DNA from: an uncultured Prevotellaceae bacterium
GTDB taxonomy: Bacteria > Bacteroidota > Bacteroidia > Bacteroidales > Bacteroidaceae
Direction of reading: 5' to 3'
Assembly (NCBI GenBank): GCA_946541275.1
Contig: CAMNJH010000012.1
Location: 1 to 32,080, forward strand
DNA length: 32,080 nt
Every line of letters starts with the position of its first letter. Position 1 is the stretch's first letter. Below, piece after piece: positions 1-8,339 of this stretch. The notes under the pieces were generated by a model. That model saw nothing but the letters and a program-made list of their open reading frames with translations. It did no database searches and was not told the origin of the DNA. Position numbers and translations under genes: made by a program.

Positions 1-831
1 GCCCTTCAGCTGTCGAACTTCACCATCCTGAATGCCCACGATGTGGTGAAAGGACTGACGGGCACGAAGAATCTTTTCAACAAGGACATCCTGAAACGTG
101 TCAACGATGGCCGTATTGTGAAAATTGGCATGGAAGGCAACTTCGACACAGAGATGATTCTGGCTGCCAACCCTGACGTAATCTTCATCTCGCCATTCAA
201 ACGCGGCGGCTATGATGCCATTCAAGAGACGGGCATCACACTGGTTCCCCATCTGGGCTACCAGGAACTGGACCCGCTGGGACAGGCCGAATGGATAAAG
301 TTCGTGGGTATGTTCATTGGCAAGGAGAAGGAAGCCGATGAGATATTCAGAGGCATTGAGCAACGCTACAACGAGCTGAAACAGAAGATGCAGACCGCCG
401 AACACCGCCCCACCGTGACTAGCGGCGAAATGCATTATGGCACCTGGCATGCCGTAGGCGGCAAGAACTACCTTGCGCAGATTTTCCGCGACGCCGGCGC
501 CGACTATGTGATACAAGACGACGAGACAGCAGGCGAGAACCTGGAGTTTGAGAAGATGTACGCCCTGGCCGCCGAGGCCGACTACTGGCGCATTCTGAAC
601 AGCTATCCCGGTGAGTTCTCCTATGAAGCTCTTAAAGCTTCTGAACCCCGCAACGAGCTGTTTCGCGCCTTCCGTGAGAAGAAAGTCATCTACTGCAACA
701 TGAAGCAGCAGCCCTATTATGAGTTGTCGCCCGTTCAGCCTGACGTGCTGCTGAAGGATTTTGCAGCCATCTTCCATCCTGAGCTGGTAGAGTCCGACTA
801 CGAACCCACCTACTATCGCCTGTTGGAATGA
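1..831 (+). CDS. ABC transporter periplasmic substrate-binding protein, iron-chelate/cobalamin type (5' partial)
   Basis: The frame is open from base 1, so the gene begins upstream of the window; the GTG at 43 in the ORF track is not a real start. The product resembles the C-terminal three quarters of a BtuF/FepB-type class III binding protein. Visible hallmarks are the segment ending in NPDVIFIS, the stretch where the two lobes are joined by a long helix, and a C-terminal half with FREKKVIYCN and YYELSPVQPDVLLKDFAAIFHPEL, which is typical of the last helices of this fold. It would capture a chelated metal or corrinoid in the periplasm and deliver it to the permease encoded next. The stop codon overlaps the permease start by 4 bp (ATGA), so the two are co-translated. 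The signal peptide or lipobox lies outside the window. The ligand cannot be told from sequence. Confidence 0.88.
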   Translation, partial: ALQLSNFTILNAHDVVKGLTGTKNLFNKDILKRVNDGRIVKIGMEGNFDTEMILAANPDVIFISPFKRGGYDAIQETGITLVPHLGYQELDPLGQAEWIKFVGMFIGKEKEADEIFRGIEQRYNELKQKMQTAEHRPTVTSGEMHYGTWHAVGGKNYLAQIFRDAGADYVIQDDETAGENLEFEKMYALAAEADYWRILNSYPGEFSYEALKASEPRNELFRAFREKKVIYCNMKQQPYYELSPVQPDVLLKDFAAIFHPELVESDYEPTYYRLLE

Positions 832-1859
832 AGCGCACATTCCCCCTCATGCTGGTGCTTCTGATCGCCATTGCGGTCTTGCTGGTTGTCAACCTGCTCA
901 TTGGTTCAGTCAGCATACCCGTGAGTGGCGTGTGCAGCGTACTTGCTGGCGATGACAGCAACATCATCTGGTCAAACATCATCTGGAAATCCCGACTGCC
1001 GCAGGCGCTGACAGCCATCGCTGCAGGTGCCGGACTGGCGGTCAGCGGTTTGCAGATGCAAACGGTGTTTCGCAATCCGCTGGCAGGCCCGTCAGTGCTA
1101 GGCATCTCCAATGGCTCGGCGCTGGGCGTGGCTTTCGTAGTGCTGCTATCAGGCAAGCTGGGGGGTGTAGCACTTAGCCGACTGGGCTATCTGGGCGACG
1201 CAGCCATGTCGGTGGCCGCCATTGTAGGCGCACTTGCCGTCATGCTGCTCATCATCTGGGTCTCACAAAAAGTGAAAGGCAATGTCACGTTGCTCATTAT
1301 CGGCGTGATGATAGGCTACTTGGCCAATGCCATCATTGGCGTGCTGAAATTCCTCTCGCCCGAGGAAGATGTGAAGGCTTTCGTTGTGTGGGGACTGGGC
1401 TCCTTCTCGCGTGTGTCAGGCAATGAGATGTTGCTATTCATCACACTGATGTGCCTGCTGATTCCGCTCAGCTTCCTGCTGGTGAAGCCTATGAACCTTC
1501 TGCTGTTGGGCGACCGCTATGCTAGCAATCTGGGGCTGAACATTCGCCGCGCCCGACTGCTGGTCATCACCTGCTCTGGCGTGCTGGTAGCCATTGTCAC
1601 GGCCTATTGCGGCCCCATCATGTTTATCGGTCTGGCCGTACCCCACTTGGCACGCGCCATCTTCCGCACTTCCGACCATCGCATCCTAATGCCCGCTACG
1701 GCCCTCTGTGGAGCCGTTCTGGCGCTGGTGTGCAACTTCATTGCCCGCATGCCGGGTTTCGAGGGGGCTCTGCCGGTCAACTCTGTCACAGCGCTCGTGG
1801 GCGCTCCCGTCATTGCTGCTGTCCTCTTCGGGCGCAGGAAAGACGACATCGGCGAGTAA
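828..1859 (+). CDS. FecCD/BtuC-family ABC transporter permease
   Basis: This is a 343-aa very hydrophobic protein of the normal length for the FecCD/BtuC family. It forms the inner-membrane channel for siderophore, haem or vitamin B12 import. Family signatures are the N-terminal SRLPQALTAIAAGAGLAVSG block, the FRNPLAGPSVLGIS block, and the C-terminal GPIMFIGLAVPHLAR loop that contacts the ATPase. About nine or ten membrane segments can be counted. It overlaps the binding protein gene by 4 bp. The cognate ATPase is not downstream: the next gene is an unrelated epimerase with its own promoter. The ATPase therefore lies upstream of the window or elsewhere. The substrate is undetermined. Confidence 0.93.
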   Translation: MKRTFPLMLVLLIAIAVLLVVNLLIGSVSIPVSGVCSVLAGDDSNIIWSNIIWKSRLPQALTAIAAGAGLAVSGLQMQTVFRNPLAGPSVLGISNGSALGVAFVVLLSGKLGGVALSRLGYLGDAAMSVAAIVGALAVMLLIIWVSQKVKGNVTLLIIGVMIGYLANAIIGVLKFLSPEEDVKAFVVWGLGSFSRVSGNEMLLFITLMCLLIPLSFLLVKPMNLLLLGDRYASNLGLNIRRARLLVITCSGVLVAIVTAYCGPIMFIGLAVPHLARAIFRTSDHRILMPATALCGAVLALVCNFIARMPGFEGALPVNSVTALVGAPVIAAVLFGRRKDDIGE

Positions 1860-1906
1860 AAGGAGTTGCCGAGAACATTCGACAGCAGCCAAATCTTTGA
1901 CATTTA

Positions 1907-1938
1907 TTTGGCCGTCTGCGAAATAATCGCTACCTTTG
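1907..1938 (+). promoter_or_regulatory. Bacteroidetes-type promoter for the SDR gene
   Basis: The -33 box TTTG (1907-1910) and the -7 box TACCTTTG (1931-1938) are separated by exactly 20 nt. This is the primary sigma-factor consensus of Bacteroidetes. The inferred transcript starts a few bases after 1938, giving a leader of roughly 15 nt before the ATG at 1959. Confidence 0.8.
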
Positions 1939-1958
1939 CACCCAAATTCATCATCGCT

Positions 1959-2990
1959 ATGAAAATCTTAGTGACTGGAGCCAGCGGTTTCATTGGCTCG
2001 TTCATTGTGGAAGAGGCCCTGCGCCAGGGCATGGAGACATGGGCAGCTATGAGGGGCAGCAGCTCCAAGCAGTTCCTGCAAGACGAACGCATACACTTCA
2101 TTGAATTGAACCTGTCCAGCCAGAAAGACCTGGAAGCCCAGCTCTCAGGCCATGAGTTCGACTATGTGGTGCATGCCGCAGGCGTGACGAAGTGTCTGCG
2201 CAAGGAAGATTTTTACCGCATCAACACCGAAGGCACAAAGAACCTGGTACGGGCGCTGATGGCATTGAAGATGCCCATCAAACGCTTTGTCTACATCAGC
2301 TCACTAAGTATCTACGGAGCCATACGCGAGCAGCAGCCCTACACGGAGATACGCGAAGACGATACGCCCCACCCCAACACGGACTACGGACGGAGCAAGT
2401 TGCAGGCCGAGCAGTGGCTGGATGCCCTGAACAGCGCCGACGAGAGCCGTCCCTATCGGGAGGAGGTGGGCGAATTCCCCTATGTGGTTCTCCGCCCCAC
2501 CGGCGTCTATGGTCCACGCGAACGCGACTATTTTCTCATGGCAAAGAGCATCAAGCAGCACAGCGACTTTGCTGTGGGCTACAAGCAGCAGGACATCACC
2601 TTCGTCTATGTGCTCGATGTAGTGCAGGCCGTATTCCTGGCTTGTGAATGGGGAAAGACGGGCCGCAAGTATTTCCTCAGCGATGGTGAGGTGTATCAGT
2701 CAACCACCTTCAGCGACCTCATACGCGAAGAGTTGGGCCACCCATGGTGGATTCGCATCAAAGCCCCCATCTGGGTCCTGCGCGTAGTCACCTTCTTTGG
2801 CGACAAGATAGGCCACATGACGGGTAAGATTTCTGCCCTGAACAATGACAAATACCACATTCTGAAGCAGCGCAACTGGCGGTGCGACATTGAGCCGGCT
2901 CGCCGCGAACTGGGCTATGAGCCCCTGTACCCCCTGGAGCAAGGTGTCAAGATGACCATCAGGTGGTACAAGGAGAATGGGTGGCTTTGA
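1959..2990 (+). CDS. NAD(P)-dependent epimerase/dehydratase-like extended SDR
   Basis: The ORF track begins at 1866, but that start lies upstream of the promoter. The ATG at 1959 gives MKILVTGASGFIG, a complete Rossmann start, and a 343-aa product. The TGxxGFIG nucleotide loop is at residues 6-13. The catalytic triad is represented by SSLSIYG and YGRSK (YxxxK). The second half contains a substrate domain with the LRPTGVYGPRERD block common to extended SDRs. It could act on a nucleotide sugar. Some Bacteroidetes proteins annotated this way reduce lipid intermediates, such as the 3-ketosphinganine reductase reported at BT_0972 in B. thetaiotaomicron (recalled, not aligned here). The next gene, 20 bp downstream, encodes an AUR1-type PAP2 enzyme, which favours a lipid role. 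The family is certain, the substrate is not. Confidence 0.85.
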   Translation: MKILVTGASGFIGSFIVEEALRQGMETWAAMRGSSSKQFLQDERIHFIELNLSSQKDLEAQLSGHEFDYVVHAAGVTKCLRKEDFYRINTEGTKNLVRALMALKMPIKRFVYISSLSIYGAIREQQPYTEIREDDTPHPNTDYGRSKLQAEQWLDALNSADESRPYREEVGEFPYVVLRPTGVYGPRERDYFLMAKSIKQHSDFAVGYKQQDITFVYVLDVVQAVFLACEWGKTGRKYFLSDGEVYQSTTFSDLIREELGHPWWIRIKAPIWVLRVVTFFGDKIGHMTGKISALNNDKYHILKQRNWRCDIEPARRELGYEPLYPLEQGVKMTIRWYKENGWL

Positions 2991-3010
2991 GCTAACAAGA
3001 GAAATAAGAA

Positions 3011-4027
3011 ATGAAGAATGAGGCCAATCATAACGGGAAGCAGCTGGCTGACGACCTGACTGCCAGAAGCGGCATGCTTAGTCGTGGCCGCTACTCATCC
3101 CCCACCCTTCATTCATCATTGTATCTGTTCGAGTGGGCCATGCTGGCCTACACCCTTTTCACCCTGCTGCTCATGGCGGTGTTGTGGAACAGGCTGGTCA
3201 ATCCGCTGCCCATGCTGATGGGACGAGCCGGAGGTGTGGCCATGACGCTGGCCCTATGGCAGTTATACCGCTGGAAGCCCTCCAAGTGGACGGTTATGCT
3301 ACGTGCCTGCGGACAGCTGATGCTGCTGGGATGGTGGTACCCCGACACTTATGAGTTCAACCGCCTGTTCACCAATCTGGATTATCTGTTTGCCAGTGCC
3401 GAGCAGTCGCTCTTCGGTTGTCAGCCGGCGCTGCTCTTCTGCCAGCAATTCAGCTCGCCACTCATCAGCGAACCGCTCTGTCTGGGCTATTTCAGCTACT
3501 ATCCCATGATAGCGGCCGTATCCTTCTTCTTTCTTATCCGCCACTACGAGCGCTTCACTTATGCTGTATTCATCATTCTGGCCTCGTTCTTCCTGTTCTA
3601 CGTCATTTTTATCTTCCTTCCCGTGGCAGGACCGCAATTCTACTATGAGGCGATAGGCACCGACCAGATAGCCCAGGGCATTTTCCCCCAGCTGGGGTAC
3701 TACTTCCAATTCCACCAGGAAGCGCTGCCCATTCCTGGTGACGGTCTGTTCCACGACCTGGTTCAGCAGGCCCACGATGCTGGCGAACGGCCAACGGCAG
3801 CTTTCCCCTCCAGCCATGTAGGCATCTCGGTGGTGCTGCTCTGGCTGGCTTGGGAGACTCGCTCCAAATGGCTGTTCCTGCCCCTGCTGATTTTGTCGGT
3901 ACTCATGTTCTTTGCCACGTTCTACATTCAGGCACATTATGCCATCGACGCCGTGGCAGGAATCTTTGTCGGCACGGCCATGTATTTCCTACTCCGTCTT
4001 TGTTGGAACAAGCTGCAAAAAGGCTGA
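3011..4027 (+). CDS. PAP2-superfamily membrane phosphatase/phosphotransferase (AUR1-like)
   Basis: This is a 338-aa polytopic membrane protein. The C-terminal third carries the PAP2 active-site motifs: a degenerate C1-like GERPTAAF, C2 FPSSHVG with its catalytic His, and C3 HYAIDAVAG with the second His and Asp. The arrangement matches the PAP2_3/AUR1 branch, which includes inositol-phosphoceramide synthase and lipid-phosphate phosphatases. The N-terminal 40 residues are polar, and part of them is encoded by a purine-rich AAATGAAGAATGA-like stretch, so translation may really start further in (for example Met22). It follows the SDR gene by 20 bp and probably shares its promoter. A role in removing or exchanging a phospho-headgroup on a membrane lipid is inferred. 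The stop codon lies inside the downstream terminator stem. Confidence 0.83.
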   Translation: MKNEANHNGKQLADDLTARSGMLSRGRYSSPTLHSSLYLFEWAMLAYTLFTLLLMAVLWNRLVNPLPMLMGRAGGVAMTLALWQLYRWKPSKWTVMLRACGQLMLLGWWYPDTYEFNRLFTNLDYLFASAEQSLFGCQPALLFCQQFSSPLISEPLCLGYFSYYPMIAAVSFFFLIRHYERFTYAVFIILASFFLFYVIFIFLPVAGPQFYYEAIGTDQIAQGIFPQLGYYFQFHQEALPIPGDGLFHDLVQQAHDAGERPTAAFPSSHVGISVVLLWLAWETRSKWLFLPLLILSVLMFFATFYIQAHYAIDAVAGIFVGTAMYFLLRLCWNKLQKG

Positions 4028-4039
4028 CCCAGCCTTTTT
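4017..4039 (+). terminator. Rho-independent terminator of the SDR-PAP2 operon
   Basis: A perfect 10-bp inverted repeat, AAAAAGGCTG and CAGCCTTTTT, surrounds the 3-nt loop ACC. The right arm ends in five T residues. The left arm overlaps the last codons and the stop of the PAP2 gene. Confidence 0.82.
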
Positions 4040-4096
4040 GAAACGTATTTGCAAATCTATGCAACAAACGGCCAAAACTGTTTTCCCTTTTTGCCG

Positions 4097-4104
4097 TACC
4101 TTTG
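4097..4104 (+). promoter_or_regulatory. Putative -7 promoter box (TACCTTTG) for the GH98 gene
   Basis: TACCTTTG matches the Bacteroidetes -7 consensus TAnnTTTG and lies 28 nt before the chosen ATG. No TTTG is found 20 nt upstream, so the promoter is weak or needs an activator. Confidence 0.55.
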
Positions 4105-4132
4105 CACGGACATTACAAATTTACAAATACTT

Positions 4133-7100
4133 ATGAAAAAGAAATCCATCCTAGCACTTCGTTTCCTCATTTCGCTCATGTTGCTTTTGGCCTGCCAAAG
4201 CATCATGGCACAACAACGTCGCCCCATTGACAATGAGCATCCCCTGTGGCTGATCCATGTTGACGTGTGGTACAAGGCCGACCCGCAGAAAATCATCGAC
4301 CTCATCCCCGAAGACATCAGACCCTATGTGTGCATGAATCTGAGTCTGTCGTGCGGTTACGACAAAGACAAGAACGTGTACAAAATGCCGCAGTATGCCT
4401 TCCAGACCTACAAGTCGTGGGGCACCGTGTGCCAGAAGAACGGAGTTTGGTTCACCTGTCAGCCGGCCAGCGGCGGACATACCCACATACAGGATGACGA
4501 CCTGCCCATGTTCGAGTTCTTCTTCAAGCAGTTCCCCAATTTTCTGGGCTGGAACTACGCCGAACAGTTCTGGGGCTTCGACGAGGCTGGCGACATGAGC
4601 TCCAGCACGCAGACAGCTCGCTGGGCTTTGTTTGCCAAGCTGGTGGAGATGTCACATCAGTACGGCGGTTTCCTCACCGTATCCTTCTGTGGAAACATCT
4701 GGAGCCATCCGCTGAACCCGCTCGGACAGATGAAGCGTGAGCCAAAGCTCCTGGAAGCCTGCAAAAAATATCCTGAAGCCATTCTCTGGCTCTATAAGTA
4801 CACCACCAGCTCCTGCTTCTACAACAACGAGAGCGTCACCTTTGGTCCCTTCATCTCAGGCCTGGCCAACAACTACGGTGTGCGCTATGACAACTGCGGT
4901 TGGAACGGAGCGCTTGACGCCATCTTGGGCGAAAACCACGGCAAGAAATATCCCGGTGCTGCCGGCATCGGAACCGTGATGGAGCAGAGCTGCGTCAACG
5001 GCGGTGCCGTCTGGGACGGCCCTGAGCTGACCTGGCGTGAAGAGTGCTTCCATGAAATCAACCAGAGCACCGTTGACGGCTACAAGCGTCGCAACTGGGG
5101 CCGTTTCCCCAACTTCAACGGTGTCTGGGCCGACATGTTCCGCAAGATTATTGACGGCACCATGTACATCCCCAGCCGTGAAGAGGTGGTTGGCAAGACC
5201 AAGATTGTTGTCATCAACGACAAGACCAGCGGCAACGACGAGGACAAATACGCCACATGGGGCTCGCTCTACGACGGGCTCTACAAGCAGACCGACCCCT
5301 TCAACCGCGGCAATGGACAGTGGATGGACAACTTCTGCTACTTTAAGTCAACGGGCCGCTACGGCACTATCCCCATGGTGACGGGGCTCTACGACGACCT
5401 GGCCAGGTCTATTCCCGTACAGGTAAAGAAATCCAACTATACATCGCGCTGGGGAAGCAATTCCAAGAAGCAGGCCGACTTCAGGGAGCAATACCCCGAG
5501 GTGAGCAAAGGCGACCTCTATGTGAACCGCTACCGCAACCAGCTGGTCACCTATACGCCTTACACTTATTTGAATAAGAAGACCTCGGCCAGCGCCACCA
5601 TTCCCCTGCAGTACAACACCTGCGACACGCTGGTGCTGACCTACGACAAGCTATCGGGCGGCGTCATCCGTGAGTTCAGTGACCATATTGACTTCTACCT
5701 GAACAACTACCGCAACGACACCACCACCCAGCGCACCGACGTCATCACACTGAAGGGTGTAGCTGCCGAGCCCACCTTCACCCTGACCAAGCATGCCAAC
5801 ACCACTGGCGGGACCACCACCACCGCCTATGACGCCGAATCGCAGTCCTACACGCTCACCGTGAAGCACCTGGGAGGCGTTGACCTGACCATCAACTGTT
5901 CCGGCAATGCCGACCGCTCCGAGGGCCCCGACGACCCCATCGCCATCAACCCGCTGCCACTGCCCAAGCAGCCCGAGCTGTACCGTGGCGAAATACTCAT
6001 TGAAGGCGAGGACATGGACTTCAAGAACGTCAGCAACTGCTGCACCGACCCCTACAACTGGTATCCCAACGTTCGCGGCCACTCTGGCAACGGCTTTGTC
6101 GACATGGGCACCAACAGCACCGGAGCCCTGCGCCACCAGCTGAAGCTGGCCGCCGGACAGGAGGGCAGCTACTACGTCAGCGTGCGCTATACCTGCACAT
6201 CAAAGACTGGAAACATCTCCATCAACGTGAACGGCAACCGCCAGAACGTGAGATGCGAGAAGACCGCCACCAACGAATGGCGCTGGGCCACCATGGAGGC
6301 CACCATGAAGGAGGGCACCAACAGCCTGGTCCTCATCAATGCTGGCTCCCTGCCCATGTACATCGACCAGATCAGCTACCGTCCCACCGACGTGGAGCCC
6401 ATGAAGTACCTGGTCACCGTCCGCGACGCTGAGCATGGCACCATCGTGGCCGACAAGCAGGAGGCTGCCGAGGGCGACACCATCACGTTGAGCGTCACAC
6501 CCGATGAGGGCTGCCGACTGAAGGAGCTGCGCCTGGTGAATTCTGTATTCTACACGCTGTCACGCACTATCGCCGTCAACGGCGACAACGAGGTAACCTT
6601 CGTCATGCCCAACGACAATGTGACGCTGCAACCCGTCTTCGCCGACATGAGCATTGCCTACAAGCTGGACTTTGCCAACGTGAGCAATGGCACCATGCCC
6701 GAGGGATGGCGCTGCGTACAAGAGAACAATGACGTGCACGAGTATCCCAACAGCTTCGGCCAGGGAGCCCGCACCTTCAGCGGCTTCTCAGGCTATCAGG
6801 GCAAGGCCCTCTACTGGCGCAACGACCGCGCAGAGTATGGCCGGCAGGCCTCCTATCGTCTGTCCCTGGAGCCCGGCAGCTACAAGCTCACCTTTGCCAT
6901 GGCCGCTTGGAAGGAAAGCCCGAATTACAAGGTGCAGCTGCTCAATCTGCAGACGGGCAGCGCCGTTGTCACCTCCGATATCTATACCGCCAGTCCCAAT
7001 GCCAACGGCAGCACCTCGGCCAACCTGCGGTCTGCCGTCAGCCGTACGCTTGAGTTCGACGTCACCCAGAAGGGCAACTACGTCATCAGCTTCACCGACG

Positions 7101-7315
7101 AGACCTCGGGCGGAGGATACCACGAGTTCCTGCTGCTCGACTGCCGCCTGACCATCGTGCCCACGTCTGATGCCATTGCCGGCGTGCCCCAGTCCGTTGA
7201 GGGCCCCACCACCGTCTACGACATGATGGGCCGCAGGCAGACCAGCACACGTCGCGGACAGGTGCTACTGCTGCGTTCTGCCGACGGCTCCGTGCGCAAA
7301 GTACTGGCCAAGTAA
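4133..7315 (+). CDS. Secreted multidomain glycoside hydrolase, GH98-like
   Basis: The ATG at 4133 gives a classic signal peptide (MKKKSILALRFLISLML..., likely cleaved near SIMA-QQ) and a 1060-aa protein; the ORF-track start precedes the promoter. Residues about 30-350 resemble GH98 catalytic domains, with HPLWLIHVDVWYKADPQKII, IRPYVCMNLSLS, NFLGWNYAEQFWGF and VRYDNCGW. The E of NYAEQ and the D of RYDN are candidate catalytic acids. A GH98-type C-terminal beta domain follows to about 590. Then come a CBM6/35-like jelly roll (about 620-750), an InlB-like repeat (VTVRDAEHGTIV to VTFVMPNDNV), another jelly roll (about 850-1005), and a tail with VYDMMGRR and KVLAK resembling type IX secretion sorting tails. 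GH98 enzymes are endo-acting on host-type galactosyl glycans or on xylan; which applies here cannot be said. No SusC/SusD genes are adjacent. Confidence 0.83.
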   Translation: MKKKSILALRFLISLMLLLACQSIMAQQRRPIDNEHPLWLIHVDVWYKADPQKIIDLIPEDIRPYVCMNLSLSCGYDKDKNVYKMPQYAFQTYKSWGTVCQKNGVWFTCQPASGGHTHIQDDDLPMFEFFFKQFPNFLGWNYAEQFWGFDEAGDMSSSTQTARWALFAKLVEMSHQYGGFLTVSFCGNIWSHPLNPLGQMKREPKLLEACKKYPEAILWLYKYTTSSCFYNNESVTFGPFISGLANNYGVRYDNCGWNGALDAILGENHGKKYPGAAGIGTVMEQSCVNGGAVWDGPELTWREECFHEINQSTVDGYKRRNWGRFPNFNGVWADMFRKIIDGTMYIPSREEVVGKTKIVVINDKTSGNDEDKYATWGSLYDGLYKQTDPFNRGNGQWMDNFCYFKSTGRYGTIPMVTGLYDDLARSIPVQVKKSNYTSRWGSNSKKQADFREQYPEVSKGDLYVNRYRNQLVTYTPYTYLNKKTSASATIPLQYNTCDTLVLTYDKLSGGVIREFSDHIDFYLNNYRNDTTTQRTDVITLKGVAAEPTFTLTKHANTTGGTTTTAYDAESQSYTLTVKHLGGVDLTINCSGNADRSEGPDDPIAINPLPLPKQPELYRGEILIEGEDMDFKNVSNCCTDPYNWYPNVRGHSGNGFVDMGTNSTGALRHQLKLAAGQEGSYYVSVRYTCTSKTGNISINVNGNRQNVRCEKTATNEWRWATMEATMKEGTNSLVLINAGSLPMYIDQISYRPTDVEPMKYLVTVRDAEHGTIVADKQEAAEGDTITLSVTPDEGCRLKELRLVNSVFYTLSRTIAVNGDNEVTFVMPNDNVTLQPVFADMSIAYKLDFANVSNGTMPEGWRCVQENNDVHEYPNSFGQGARTFSGFSGYQGKALYWRNDRAEYGRQASYRLSLEPGSYKLTFAMAAWKESPNYKVQLLNLQTGSAVVTSDIYTASPNANGSTSANLRSAVSRTLEFDVTQKGNYVISFTDETSGGGYHEFLLLDCRLTIVPTSDAIAGVPQSVEGPTTVYDMMGRRQTSTRRGQVLLLRSADGSVRKVLAK

Positions 7316-7336
7316 CAACAAATTCACGCCCATTTA

Positions 7337-7368
7337 TTTGCTGCAATGCGAAAAAATGACTATCTTTG
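7337..7368 (+). promoter_or_regulatory. Bacteroidetes-type promoter for the LPS operon
   Basis: TTTG (7337-7340) and TATCTTTG (7361-7368) have a 20-nt spacer. The ATG at 7377 is only 8 nt after the -7 box, so the leader should be just a few nucleotides long. Confidence 0.82.
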
Positions 7369-7376
7369 CAGCTAGA

Positions 7377-8339
7377 ATGAAGAAATTGGCGTATTATTTA
7401 CTGAAGGGCGTGGCCTACGCCCTTTCACTTCTACCCTTTTGGGCACTCTATGGAGTAGCCGATGTGTTCTTCGTGCTACTCTATTATTTATTCAGGTACA
7501 GGAGAAAGGTAGTCCGCAAGAACCTCACCTCGTCGTTCCCCGACAAGGACGAGCAGTTCATCAAGCACACGGAGCGGCGCTTCTACCGCTGGTTCTCCGA
7601 CACACTGTTCGAGGCGTTTAAACTGCTCTCCATCTCCGATGAGAAGCTGCTGCGCCACATCGAGTTTCGCAATACGGAGGAGATGGAGCTGGTGTTCGAC
7701 GAGGGCCGCGACCTGGCCGTCATGATGGGCCACTACGGCAACTGGGAGTGGATGACGGCCCTCGGGCTGGGATTCAAACGCTATCCCGAGGCCGTGATGG
7801 GCCTCATCTACCATCCCCTGCGCAGCGACCCCGCTGACTGGCTCTCCATCGACATCCGTTCAGCCCACGGCGGCGTCTGCATCAACAAGCGCCACGTGCT
7901 ACGCCATCTGATGGAGCTGAAGCGCGAAGGGCGCCGCTCGCTCTTCGGCTACGTCAGCGACCAGACGCCCAAGTGGGAAAACATACACCTTTGGCTGCCC
8001 TTCCTGAACCACGACACCCCCGTGTTCACAGGTGGCGAGCGCATCATGCGCAAGATGGACGATGGTGTGTTCTACGTAGACATGAGCCGTCCGCGCAGGG
8101 GCCACTACGTGGTCGAGTACAAGCTCATCAGCTTCCATGCAGCCCAAGAGGAGGAGTACGCCATCACGCGCCGCTTCTTCCAGATGCTGGAAGACAACAT
8201 CCACCGCGAGCCCGCCTACTACCTGTGGACACACAACCGCTGGAAGCGCACCCACGAAGAGTACAACGCCATCGTGGAGGACTGGCGCGAAAAGCACGGC
8301 AAAAACATACCATCACCCAACGACGCACCATCATCATGA
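7377..8339 (+). CDS. Lipid A biosynthesis acyltransferase, LpxL/HtrB family
   Basis: The real start is the ATG at 7377 (MKKLAYYLLKG), because the longer ORF begins inside the promoter. The 320-aa product has an N-terminal membrane segment and the family signature GHYGNWEW, which holds the catalytic HX4E pair. Further conserved blocks are YHPLRSDPAD and SLFGYVSDQTPKWE. Family members transfer acyl chains from acyl-ACP to lipid A precursors or related amphiphiles at the inner face of the cytoplasmic membrane. The next gene, a GT90, overlaps by 4 bp (ATGA), so coupled translation is likely. The context supports lipid A/LOS assembly, though Bacteroidetes paralogues may acylate other lipids such as aminolipids. 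Confidence 0.88.
   Translation: MKKLAYYLLKGVAYALSLLPFWALYGVADVFFVLLYYLFRYRRKVVRKNLTSSFPDKDEQFIKHTERRFYRWFSDTLFEAFKLLSISDEKLLRHIEFRNTEEMELVFDEGRDLAVMMGHYGNWEWMTALGLGFKRYPEAVMGLIYHPLRSDPADWLSIDIRSAHGGVCINKRHVLRHLMELKREGRRSLFGYVSDQTPKWENIHLWLPFLNHDTPVFTGGERIMRKMDDGVFYVDMSRPRRGHYVVEYKLISFHAAQEEEYAITRRFFQMLEDNIHREPAYYLWTHNRWKRTHEEYNAIVEDWREKHGKNIPSPNDAPSS

Noticed and set aside
1-1859. Missing ATPase of the FecCD transporter as evidence of a broken system
   Set aside because: The window starts inside the operon, so the ATPase gene may lie upstream; nothing indicates degradation.
7973-8335. N-terminal extension of the GT90 ORF
   Set aside because: It overlaps the acyltransferase gene out of frame and is Arg/His/Pro-rich shadow sequence. 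The ATG at 8336 with ATGA overlap is the sensible start.
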